From Methanosarcina barkeri 3 (GTDB taxonomy: Archaea > Halobacteriota > Methanosarcinia > Methanosarcinales > Methanosarcinaceae), in assembly GCF_000970305.1 (NCBI RefSeq), contig NZ_CP009517.1:1736001-1800000 (forward strand): a stretch of 64,000 nucleotides of DNA, given 5' to 3'. Each line of letters begins with the position of its first letter. Position 1 is the stretch's first letter. Below are positions 56,051 through 64,000 of this stretch, in pieces. Below the pieces are notes generated by a model. The model was not told the origin of the DNA. It made no database searches and saw nothing but the letters and a program-made list of their open reading frames with translations. Made by a program: the position numbers and the translations under genes.

Positions 56051-57199
56051 ATGAAAACTGCACTTTTTTTACTTATTTTTTACCTGATATCAGTTTTTCC
56101 GGCCTCTGCATCCGAGAATTCTCATACTGAAGAAATGAATACAGCGCACATAGCTGATCTTTATAGCGATCTTGAGTCCTTTGATATAACCCTTTACTCA
56201 GACCAGCCAGAAAACAATTTGAGTCTTGAGGTGCTCCTTGTCAGATCCATGGGAACAGACGAGAAAACACTTGACAAACAGGTACTTCCAATAGAAAATA
56301 TTCCTGCAAATGAACAGGTGACAAAGGTTGGTTTCTGGAATGTAGGAAGTTCTGAACGCGGAGCTTATAAGTTAAAGGCCAGGCTTCTTGAAGGAAATAA
56401 GGCTCTCTCAGAGGCTAAGTATAATTTTGCTTACGCCACCAACTCTGCATTAAGGCTTCAGGTCAATGACCTGGTCGCTAACTCACAGGGAATTAGTGTC
56501 GCACTCTCTCCGAAAGAAGCCTCACTTTTTGATATTGAATATATGCTTGTAAATGGTTCGGACGTTGTTTATACAACAAAATCTGAAAAATTATCACTTA
56601 CCAGCGCTCCTGATATTTTTTCCGCTCCCTGGGGTACACTTCTTGAAAACAATAAAGAGTATACCGGAAAAGTAAAGATTCAGGTTTATTCCCCTGAAAG
56701 AGAGATCATAAGCTCAGTCGAACAATTTACTGCCAGAGACGATGCGGAGATTACCGATATTTACAAAGATGAGACTGGAGCGAGTGCCACTGTTTACGGG
56801 CGCTCTCAGGTGCCTTTTGAAGGAAGCCTTGTTTTTTCGGTATACAAACTGAACACAAATTCTGAAAAAGGGAATACCAGTCTTGTTGAATCTGTCCAGC
56901 AAAAGGTTCCGGTATTGCTGAACGATGATGACGAAACCGTTGAAGTAGCCTGGAGCCACAAGCTTCCGGAAGGGATCTACAGGCTTGAAATCGAACTTCT
57001 GGGAAACGATGGTGATGCTATTGAACACAGGGAAACAGTTATCGAATCAGATCTCTCCCGGAATTCCAGCATTAGCCCGGTAAATAACACTACTTCAGAA
57101 ACCGAAGCTTCAGGTGAAAACGGAACTCCGGGTTTTTCTGCGGCAACTTTAGTTTCAGGGCTTTCTGTGATTTATATCCTTTTTAGAAGTAAAATTTGA
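56051..57199 (+). CDS. surface protein with PGF-CTERM-like sorting tail
   Basis: 382 residues: signal peptide (MKTALFLLIFYLISVFPASA), extracellular domain with beta-like repeats and DxDDETVEVAWSH, then a Ser/Thr/Asn linker and the end TPGFSAATLVSGLSVIYILF plus RSKI. The PGF motif near residue 360, one hydrophobic helix and basic end fit the PGF-CTERM signal cut by archaeosortase. First gene of the ABC locus; 16-25 bp ahead of the permease, so likely a substrate-handling partner. Confidence 0.75.
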   Translation: MKTALFLLIFYLISVFPASASENSHTEEMNTAHIADLYSDLESFDITLYSDQPENNLSLEVLLVRSMGTDEKTLDKQVLPIENIPANEQVTKVGFWNVGSSERGAYKLKARLLEGNKALSEAKYNFAYATNSALRLQVNDLVANSQGISVALSPKEASLFDIEYMLVNGSDVVYTTKSEKLSLTSAPDIFSAPWGTLLENNKEYTGKVKIQVYSPEREIISSVEQFTARDDAEITDIYKDETGASATVYGRSQVPFEGSLVFSVYKLNTNSEKGNTSLVESVQQKVPVLLNDDDETVEVAWSHKLPEGIYRLEIELLGNDGDAIEHRETVIESDLSRNSSISPVNNTTSETEASGENGTPGFSAATLVSGLSVIYILFRSKI

Positions 57200-57224
57200 A
57201 ACCAGATCTAAGGCTGTGAGTCCT

Positions 57225-58394
57225 ATGCGTTATGAACTCTTTATCGCACTCAGGCAGATTAGGGCAAGGAAATTCCAGACAATTCTTTCAGTTGGAGCTA
57301 TAGCTCTTGCTGTGATGGTACTTACCGTTTCTCAGGCTCTTATGGTTGGTTTCACAGATGAACTTTATAGTACTACGGTAAATAAACTTCCTCATGTATC
57401 GGTATCTCCGCAAGAAGATGAGGACTATATTTACCTTTACAGAACCCTTGTGGACAATATCGAAAAAATAGAAGGCGTTTCTACAGTTTCTCCTTTTCTT
57501 ACGGGAAAAGCTTCCTTCAGGTTCAAAACAAATTCCTATAACGCCGAGTTGAAAGGTGTTCTACCTTTAAAGGAAAATAATATCAGCGATATTGAAACTG
57601 ACATGGTTGAAGGAGATTTCAGGGACCTTGAATACTCCAGAAACACAATTGTAATTGGCTCGAAACTGGCAGATAAGCTTGAGGTTAATCCCGGAGACTC
57701 GGTTAATGTGTCTTTTCCCAATGCAAACCCTCTGTCCCTGAGAGTGGTTGGAATCTTCCATACAGGCTCTCCTCTGGACGAATCCCTTACTTATATATCT
57801 CTGGATACTGCTCAGGAGTTCTACAACGTTCCGGACGTAATTAACGGTCTTTCTGTCAGGCTTGAAGATTTTAACAGGGACAGGGAAGTTGCTGCTAAGA
57901 TAGAAAAGACCGGTTATAAGGCAAGAGGGTGGACAGAAACCAACCCTGAAATCCTCAGGACAATCGCGATAGAAACTACCTCCAACAATGTAGTCCTTGG
58001 TCTGATTGTAGTTATTGCTTCTTTTGGAGTGGTTAGCGCTCTGAATCTTTCAGTTATCGGTGCAACAAGTCAGATAGGTATGCTACGGGCCATGGGAGCT
58101 ACCATTTCCAGTATCAGAACAATCTTTGTGCTTCAAAGCGGTATTTTGGGTTTATTAGGTGCTCTTGTTGGGACTCTTACAGGAGTTGCAGTTTCTCTGG
58201 GAATAGGACAATACGAAATGCCAGCTGCCTCCTCGGAACTTTACGGCGGCCTTACAACTATTCCCATTGTAATCAGGATAGGGGATATTCTGGTCATTAT
58301 TCTTGCAGTTTTCCTGCTGAACCTTATTGCCGGGATTTATCCTGCCCAGCAGGCAGCTAAACTCGATCCTGTAAAGTCCATCAGTTCAAAGTAA
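57225..58394 (+). CDS. ABC permease, MacB/FtsX-type (copy 1)
   Basis: About 390 residues: one N-terminal helix after MRYELFIALRQIRARKFQ, a large extracellular MacB-like domain, then three C-terminal helices with GIYPAQQAAKLDPVKSI, the FtsX-family ending. ATG 57225 matches the beginning of the next paralogue; a GTG lies at 57216. Works with the ATPase at 59939 in lipoprotein or metabolite export across the membrane. Confidence 0.9.
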   Translation: MRYELFIALRQIRARKFQTILSVGAIALAVMVLTVSQALMVGFTDELYSTTVNKLPHVSVSPQEDEDYIYLYRTLVDNIEKIEGVSTVSPFLTGKASFRFKTNSYNAELKGVLPLKENNISDIETDMVEGDFRDLEYSRNTIVIGSKLADKLEVNPGDSVNVSFPNANPLSLRVVGIFHTGSPLDESLTYISLDTAQEFYNVPDVINGLSVRLEDFNRDREVAAKIEKTGYKARGWTETNPEILRTIAIETTSNNVVLGLIVVIASFGVVSALNLSVIGATSQIGMLRAMGATISSIRTIFVLQSGILGLLGALVGTLTGVAVSLGIGQYEMPAASSELYGGLTTIPIVIRIGDILVIILAVFLLNLIAGIYPAQQAAKLDPVKSISSK

Positions 58395-58455
58395 GTATAG
58401 AATTTATCAGTTCAAAGTAAGTATAGAATTTATCGGTTCAAAGTAAATACAGGTT
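58381..58455. repeat. 26-bp tandem repeat covering the permease stop
   Basis: Three units (period 26: 58381, 58407, 58433, the last diverged) of TCAGTTCAAAGTAAGTATAG; the first contains the permease stop codon, so the units beyond are duplicated 3' sequence. Confidence 0.75.
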
Positions 58456-58596
58456 TAAGGTTATTCCCTGGACTTATTCAGATGAAATTATTAAACAATA
58501 TTAAAAAATACTTCAATAGACAGGATATTCTGGAAAATAAGGAATTCTCCGCTGACTAAAAATCCTAAGATGTACTATTTCCAGGAGCTAATTCAG

Positions 58597-59766
58597 ATGT
58601 ATGAATTGAAAATTGCTTTGAGGCAAGTTTTTTCCAGAAAAAGGCAAACCTTTTTTGCCATACTTGCAGTTGCCCTTGCCGTCGCTGTAATTACGGTAAT
58701 GATGGCAATGCTTTCTGGCTTTCAAGGAGAGCTTATAAAGTCCAGTACTGAGAATAATCCCCATATTGTTATCAATCCTCAGGATGAAAAAGAAGGGTTT
58801 ATTCATCTTTACAGATACAATTCAGCCCTGATTTCGGATAAAGAAGGAGTTATAGCGGTATCTCCTAAATATCTGGGTCAGGCAGCCCTGGAACATAAGG
58901 ACAATGCAGAAGGTATTTCACTTCAGGGAATTGAACCTGAGGCTGAAGATAAGGTTATGCGAGTAAGCAAGGATATAGTAGAAGGGAGCTTTCTATCGCT
59001 TACCCATACAAGGCACGGAATAGTACTTGGAGATAAGCTTGCGGAAAATCTTGAGGTTCAGCCTGGGGATCGGGTAGATGCGGTATTTCCGGGCTCAAAA
59101 ACAACTTCTTTTAAGGTTATAGGTCTGATCCACACAGGAACGGCTGCAGATGAGGTAACAGCTTATGCAAGGCTGGACTCGGTACAGGAATTTTTCAATG
59201 AACCCGGAGTTGTAAGCACAATAGGGATCAGGGTTGCAGATCCATATAAGGCAGATAGTATTGCAAGTTCAATTGAAAGGGAAACCGAGCTTAACGCAGT
59301 AAGCTGGATAGAAGCAAATGCAGAAATTCTTAACCTTCTAAACACTCAGAAGGTTTTCGTAAACATTTTCTATATTCTTATTTACGGAATTGCAGGTTTC
59401 GGGATTGCAAATACTCTGATTACCATTGTTGCCCAGAGAACCCGAGAAATAGGCATATTAAAAGCTATGGGAGCCTCTCAAAAAAGCATAATGATTGTCT
59501 TTCTTTTCCAGTCTGTGATTCTCGGAGCTATTGGGCTGGTTTTGGGCACTATCCTGGGTTATATTGCAACCATTACTCTGCAGAGTTATAAAATTGCAGT
59601 CCCTCAGGAGATGTATTTCGGGCTCCAGACACTTCCTCTTGAAGTCGAACCTCTAAACTTCGTATATGCTGCTTTCTTCGCCTTCATAATTAATATAATC
59701 TCAGGTATCTACCCTGCAAGAAAAGCTGCAAAGCTTGATCCTGTAAAAGCCATAGAAAGTGCCTGA
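58597..59766 (+). CDS. ABC permease, MacB/FtsX-type (copy 2)
   Basis: 389 residues, paralogous to the preceding permease: MYELKIALRQVFSRKRQTF at the start, a large periplasmic-type domain, three C-terminal helices and the ending GIYPARKAAKLDPVKAIESA. Start ATG 58597, with AGGAG 9 bp upstream, rather than the ATG at 58570. The two permeases likely form a heterodimer. Confidence 0.9.
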   Translation: MYELKIALRQVFSRKRQTFFAILAVALAVAVITVMMAMLSGFQGELIKSSTENNPHIVINPQDEKEGFIHLYRYNSALISDKEGVIAVSPKYLGQAALEHKDNAEGISLQGIEPEAEDKVMRVSKDIVEGSFLSLTHTRHGIVLGDKLAENLEVQPGDRVDAVFPGSKTTSFKVIGLIHTGTAADEVTAYARLDSVQEFFNEPGVVSTIGIRVADPYKADSIASSIERETELNAVSWIEANAEILNLLNTQKVFVNIFYILIYGIAGFGIANTLITIVAQRTREIGILKAMGASQKSIMIVFLFQSVILGAIGLVLGTILGYIATITLQSYKIAVPQEMYFGLQTLPLEVEPLNFVYAAFFAFIINIISGIYPARKAAKLDPVKAIESA

Positions 59767-59938
59767 TATGATACACTTTCGCTGGTGTAAAAAAACTATT
59801 TGCTGCCTGGTTTCAGCGTAGAATTTACTTATATATTTAAGAATGTTCACATAAAAGTTGAGAACTTACTAAGTTGAAATCAAACAGAGTCGGTAAAACT
59901 TTGGATGTCTAAATATCAATAACTCTTGAGGCGTAGAT

Positions 59939-60622
59939 ATGACAGAAGAAAACCCAATAATCGAGCTTAAAAATCTGACAAAAACCTATAAAAACGGAAT
60001 GGAATTCCGTGCTCTCGATAATGCAAATCTGAAAATAAAGAAGGGGGAATTCGTGGCAATTGTCGGACCATCAGGATCAGGTAAAAGTACACTTATGCAC
60101 TTAATAGGCTTGCTGGATACTCCGAGTTCAGGCACTCTACTGATAGACAGGAATAACGTAACAAATATGTCTGACAAAGAACGTTCTGAGATCAGAAACA
60201 GGATGCTTGGTTTTGTCTTCCAATATCATCATTTGCTCCCTGATTTTACAGCCCTGGAAAACGTAATGATGCCACTTTTGATTGCTGGGAAAAAGAGGAA
60301 AGAAGCAAAGGAAACTGCCGAAAAACTCCTGAAAGAAGTAGGACTTGAAGACCGGATGGATCACAAACCCGGTGAACTTTCAGGAGGACAGAATCAGAGA
60401 GTTGCAATAGCAAGAGCATTGAGCTGTTCTCCTGCAATTGTACTTGGGGATGAACCGACAGGTAATCTCGATACAAAAACAGGTGACAGGATTTACGAAC
60501 TTCTCAGGCAGTTGAATAAGGAGTATAATCAGACATTTATCGTAGTTACTCATAACGATGATATGGCTTTAAAAGCTGATAGAGTTATCAGGCTTGTGGA
60601 TGGGAAAATTACGGCTCAGTAA
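59939..60622 (+). CDS. ABC transporter ATPase, LolD/MacB type
   Basis: 227 residues with Walker A GPSGSGKST, Q-loop FQYHHLLPDFTALENV, signature LSGGQNQR (usual LSGGQQQR with Asn), Walker B IVLGDEPTGNLD and the His switch VVTHN. Energises the permease pair. It follows them after 170 bp, which is enough for an additional promoter. Confidence 0.93.
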   Translation: MTEENPIIELKNLTKTYKNGMEFRALDNANLKIKKGEFVAIVGPSGSGKSTLMHLIGLLDTPSSGTLLIDRNNVTNMSDKERSEIRNRMLGFVFQYHHLLPDFTALENVMMPLLIAGKKRKEAKETAEKLLKEVGLEDRMDHKPGELSGGQNQRVAIARALSCSPAIVLGDEPTGNLDTKTGDRIYELLRQLNKEYNQTFIVVTHNDDMALKADRVIRLVDGKITAQ

Positions 60623-60707
60623 GGAATGTGGAACATGTAAAAGGAAAGATAGTAAAAGATAGTTGAAGCACCAGGAGAAAAGAAACAATGGAAATTCTGG
60701 TAAAACG

Positions 60708-60812
60708 TTATGTGTGAATTATTTTGAAAGCGAGACTATGTGACTCTAAGACAAAGTAATATCCGATAGCGATTATAGCAATAACTGCTACAAGAAGTAT
60801 TAGTCTATTCAT
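60708..60812 (-). CDS. possible 34-residue single-helix membrane protein
   Basis: Frame MNRLILLVAVIAIIAIGYY followed by FVLESHSLAFKIIHT and stop. The hydrophobic helix with a basic start is typical of tiny membrane proteins. It lies opposite to and just beyond the ABC ATPase. No clear ribosome site, so weak support. Confidence 0.35.
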   Translation of the reverse strand: MNRLILLVAVIAIIAIGYYFVLESHSLAFKIIHT

Positions 60813-62194
60813 TTGTTTTGAAAATTGCACGCGTATTTTCCCCCTTTATCTTTTAAATATAATGAACATCAATCATAAAAATATTGCTGTTGTCGTATAA
60901 GAGTGGCTGGAAAATACTGGTTGATGCCATTATTCTTGAGTCAGGTTCTTGACTATGTGTCCACTGGACATATAATTTTTCTAAAACTGCCTTAGTTAAA
61001 AACATTTGAAGTTGATTTTACTTTACGGATACGCAGGTTCAAGAAAATATCAAGCAAAAACAATTGAAATTCCTGAAAAAGTAATTAATGTCTTAGAAAG
61101 AATTAAAATCCTAAAAGGAATTAAAGCCTTAGAAAAACAATTAAAAACTTAGAAAAACAATTGAAAATTTTAAAAAGTAATTAAGGTATCAAAAGGGCAT
61201 TAAAGCCCTAAAAAGCGACTAAAACATTGAAAACCCCTTTTAAAAGGATTAGAAAGAGCCTGGAAGAGTTTTGTTCATTTTACTGTAGCCCCCGATACAG
61301 TAATTCCGAAAACATCCCATCGTATGATATTCGGATTGAACCTCTTCCAGGCAATTCCTTACTCACATACCCTACCAGTCACTTTCCCATTGAGTTGATC
61401 CATCCATTTTTTCTACCGTGGTCTAAAATTCTTTTTTATCCGTTCGCTTTGATCTGTTCTCTTCAGTTTACAAACTATAATTATTCCTAAAATTATTTAA
61501 AATAAATTATATGAAAAATTGTTCGCAAACAAAAAATATTTGCCTATAAAATGTTATTTTAACGAACAATAAATAAATATTAAATATGATTTTATTATGT
61601 ACTGTACTTTTTAAAAATTAATATCAAATTGTCACAAAAACCAACTGTAATTGACTGTAAATCAAATTTTGATTCATAAAAATTTACAGAGTTGTTAAAA
61701 GTAATTCGTCAAAAAATAGGAATAGTAAACTCTCTAGGGATAATAAACTCTCAAATTGTACAGTTTTATGAAAACAGTTTTAAAATTAGTGTTTTTATCA
61801 TTTTTTACCGCTAAAACATAGGAGCATTTAAAATCAAAGATAATTTTCTGCAGGCTGAGAATGTTTGGGTAAACTGACAATTTGGAGTAAAACGACAATA
61901 CTTGGCAGATATTCAGAAAAATTGTGTCCTAAGCCACTCTGTTTTAATTTATCTATTTTTAAATAACTTACGAAACTTCTAAAAATTCTGACAAAATCAT
62001 ATAACTTTTTAAATAGTGAACACATATGGGTCCTTATTATTTTTTTAAATTGAAGGAATTAAGAAATGTTGAGCTAAAGAAATAAAGAGTGTAAAAGTAG
62101 AAAAATCTCGTAATATGCTGTTTGTCTGGATTTCAATCAAGGTATTGATACATACTCCCGTGAACTGGAAAATATGTAAATCAAAAATGGAGGA
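60813..62194. other. long AT-rich spacer before the sensor gene
   Basis: No supported gene; an 87-codon frame at 61227-61490 lacks any coding signature. Contains the 20-bp repeat array at 61062-61217 and small hairpins (TGTCCACTGGACA near 60957). The 5' part of the sensor gene's promoter must lie between about 61800 and 62190. Confidence 0.45.
61062..61217. repeat. eight 18-21 bp tandem repeats
   Basis: Units beginning AATT (61062, 61083, 61101, 61119, 61139, 61159, 61179, 61198), consensus AATTAAAGCCTTAGAAAAAC, more diverged than the related array after dnaJ at 43271-43390. Confidence 0.75.
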
Positions 62195-64000
62195 TTGAAA
62201 GTTATTAAAGGTAATGATTTACTAGAGAAAGCAGGAAAAATACCAGAAAGATATAAAGAAAAAATTATAGAGGAGCTTTCTCCAATAACCTCCAGCATTT
62301 TCCTGAGACTAGGAAAAGAAGGAACAGTTCTTTGTGCTAGCAAGGCAGCTAATGCTCTCCTCGAATACTGGGGTATAAGAGAGGGAGAAAAAGTTCCTCA
62401 GGAGTTAAGGCACAGTATAAGAAGAGTTCTTAGACAGGAAAATCCAGAAAATCTTGAAATTCAGGCAGGAGAAACGACATACTTTACAGTACTCTACCCT
62501 TTTCCGAAAAAGGAGTATGTGAATCTTGAAGGATTTAACACAACTCTCAAAGCCCTTACCGAAGAAAAACTTGGTAAAAAAGAAAAGCAATACCGTTTCC
62601 TCAGTAAACTGTGTAACCTCTACAGGATGTCCTTAACATGCAAAAACGTTCAAGAGATTATGGAAGAAAGTGCTCTGGTTATTGCTAAAGGCCTTGATAT
62701 AGAATTTTCCAGAATCCTGGAACTCAAATCTGACGGAAACTTCATTATGAGAGCAGGGTATGGCTGGAAAGACAAAACCATAGACAGTGTTATCATAGAA
62801 AAGAAGTCTCAGGCAGAATGTACCCTTGTTTTGAGAAGACCGATTCTCCCGAAAGATATCGAAAACGAAACCCGCTTTGAATGCATTGAGTATCTCAGGC
62901 AATACGGAATACTCAGCGGAGTATCAGTCCTGATAGGAGATATAAATAAGCCTTTCGGGCTAGTGGAAGTTTACAGTCGAGAAAAAAGAGAATTTACTGA
63001 GGATGATGAATATTTCCTTGATTCTGCCGCTTTTTTGTTGTCTGAGGTCATAAAACGCCTGCATTATGAGGAAGAACTCCAGATTCATCAGCAAGAACTG
63101 GAAGAACTCGTCGAAAAAGAGACCCTTGCGTACACGGAAGCAAATGAGAAACTTGTACATGAAGTAATGGAAAGAAGAAAAATCGAAAATAAGCTTCAGA
63201 ATAACGTGCAGTTTCTTGAAATCCTGCTTGATAGTATTCCAAGCCCTGTTTTCCAGAGGGACCTGAATGAAACATACGTAAACTGTAATGAGAGTTTCGC
63301 CAGGCAGATAATGGGGCTTCCAAAAGAAAAGGTTATAGGAGGTTCTTTTCATGAGTTTCGGAAAAAAGTTCCGAAAGAGCTTGCAGAAATATACCTTAAG
63401 GATGACAGGAGCCTTATTGAAAAAGGGGGGAACAACTATTACGAAACCAAAGTGGTCTGTGCCGACGGTGTGAACAGGGATTTTCTTTTCCATAAAGCTA
63501 CCTATCAGGACAATTCAGGAGAAGTAGCCGGAGTTGTCGGAGTAATGCTTGATATAACACAGCGTAAAGAGGCTGAGGAAACCTTCAGAAAAAGTGAAGA
63601 AAAATATCGGATTGCTACCGAGCAGACCGGCCAGATCGTGTATGACTATAGTACAAAAACACAGAAAGTAGATTGGGCAGGAGCTATTGTAGAACTTACA
63701 GGTTACAACTTTGAGGAATTCCAAAAAATTAGTCCTGAAATATGGCTAGAGCATATTCATCCTGATGACCGCAAAAAAGTAACAGAAAAAGTAAGGATCT
63801 TTTTTGAAAGAGAGGAGAAGCTAAGGGAAGAATTCAGATTCAGAAGAAAGGATGGAAATTATATTTATGTAGAGGATAGGGGAGTGCTTCTTAGGGATGA
63901 GAAAGGGAACGCATATAGACTGCTCGGAGTAATGAAAGATATAACCAAACTAAAACTGGCTCAGGAAAGCCTTGAGAGAAGTGAAGAAAGATATCGGATT
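62195..64000 (+). CDS. multi-PAS/GAF sensor protein (probable histidine kinase), 3' end cut off
   Basis: 602 codons remain open to the window edge. Order: about 150 residues with a PAS-like region (TVLCASKAANALLEYWG), a GAF-like domain (about 155-290, ending GLVEVYSREKREFTEDDEYFL), a coiled-coil linker (QQELEELVEKETLAYTEANE), then PAS1 (SPVFQRDLNETYVNCNESFARQ), PAS2 ending VMKDITKLK, and the start of another. TTG at 62195 is taken as start, though GGAGG is only 1 bp upstream; an ATT at 62204 would be better spaced, and no ATG lies nearby in frame. The kinase domain is beyond the window. No membrane helix seen, so cytoplasmic. Confidence 0.85.
   Translation, partial: MKVIKGNDLLEKAGKIPERYKEKIIEELSPITSSIFLRLGKEGTVLCASKAANALLEYWGIREGEKVPQELRHSIRRVLRQENPENLEIQAGETTYFTVLYPFPKKEYVNLEGFNTTLKALTEEKLGKKEKQYRFLSKLCNLYRMSLTCKNVQEIMEESALVIAKGLDIEFSRILELKSDGNFIMRAGYGWKDKTIDSVIIEKKSQAECTLVLRRPILPKDIENETRFECIEYLRQYGILSGVSVLIGDINKPFGLVEVYSREKREFTEDDEYFLDSAAFLLSEVIKRLHYEEELQIHQQELEELVEKETLAYTEANEKLVHEVMERRKIENKLQNNVQFLEILLDSIPSPVFQRDLNETYVNCNESFARQIMGLPKEKVIGGSFHEFRKKVPKELAEIYLKDDRSLIEKGGNNYYETKVVCADGVNRDFLFHKATYQDNSGEVAGVVGVMLDITQRKEAEETFRKSEEKYRIATEQTGQIVYDYSTKTQKVDWAGAIVELTGYNFEEFQKISPEIWLEHIHPDDRKKVTEKVRIFFEREEKLREEFRFRRKDGNYIYVEDRGVLLRDEKGNAYRLLGVMKDITKLKLAQESLERSEERYRI

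Noticed and set aside
61227-61490. 87-codon frame in the long spacer
   Set aside because: No coding features and located in AT-rich repeat-containing DNA.

Overview
The window is a piece of a Methanosarcina chromosome (methanogenic archaeon; species not decidable by eye). The diagnostic content is a complete fpo operon for the membrane F420H2 dehydrogenase, coenzyme F420 and methanofuran biosynthesis genes, a geranylgeranyl reductase with its ferredoxin, archaeal Shine-Dalgarno motifs (AGGTGAT) and TATA-like AT-rich promoters, a bacterial-type grpE-dnaK-dnaJ cluster typical of Methanosarcina, and repeat-rich intergenic DNA.

Layout. 1-5.05 kb is an accessory patch: a 15-bp minisatellite, a decayed fragment of fpoO, a MntA/HepT toxin-antitoxin pair, a second divergent fpoO copy and a secreted beta-helix (NosD-type) protein. 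5.05-15.3 kb, minus strand, is fpoA-B-C-D-H-I-J(split)-K-L-M-N-O. A 1-kb spacer with four 44-bp repeats separates it from the divergent block 16.3-22.3 kb: ferredoxin, phytoene-desaturase-like flavoenzyme, cofG, two cofH copies and cofC (F420 synthesis next to the enzyme complex that oxidises F420H2). 22.5-26.7 kb is a membrane-lipid block: TetR regulator, a radical SAM protein resembling tetraether synthase (Tes), ferredoxin and geranylgeranyl reductase. 27.1-40.0 kb is a potassium island: two trkA-trkH operons flank a KimA-like permease that carries a frameshift and lies behind a foldable leader, together with an ArsR-rhodanese/CcdA-like pair around a perfect 44-bp palindrome and two YnfA-type membrane genes. 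40.5-42.7 kb holds a membrane-anchored unknown and a secreted phospholipase C/S1-P1-like protein. 43.4-47.4 kb is dnaJ, dnaK and grpE. 48.2-51.1 kb is mfnD, mfnF and mfnE for methanofuran, with copies of a dispersed repeat between them. Then come a zinc-ribbon protein, aEF-1 beta, tRNA-Ala(CGC) and an Hsp20 protein. 52.9-55.1 kb is a scar region: a 574-bp element with 63-bp inverted repeats, an hsdS-like remnant, a frameshifted hsdM-like tail and a tetratricopeptide-like acidic protein. 55.1-60.6 kb is a TetR-controlled ABC export locus: a surface protein with a PGF-CTERM-like tail, two FtsX/MacB-type permeases and an ATPase. The window ends inside a multi-PAS/GAF sensor protein.

How the genes work together. 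FpoF (not here) and the Fpo complex feed electrons from F420H2 to methanophenazine while exporting protons. The cof genes supply F420 and the mfn genes supply methanofuran, the first C1 carrier. The lipid block builds saturated and possibly tetraether lipids. The Trk/KimA/YnfA genes deal with ions. The least explained parts are the repeat families, the structured leader before the KimA-like gene, the palindrome at 35.1 kb, the triple operator-like repeat at 55.8 kb, and the fpoO copies around the NosD-type gene.
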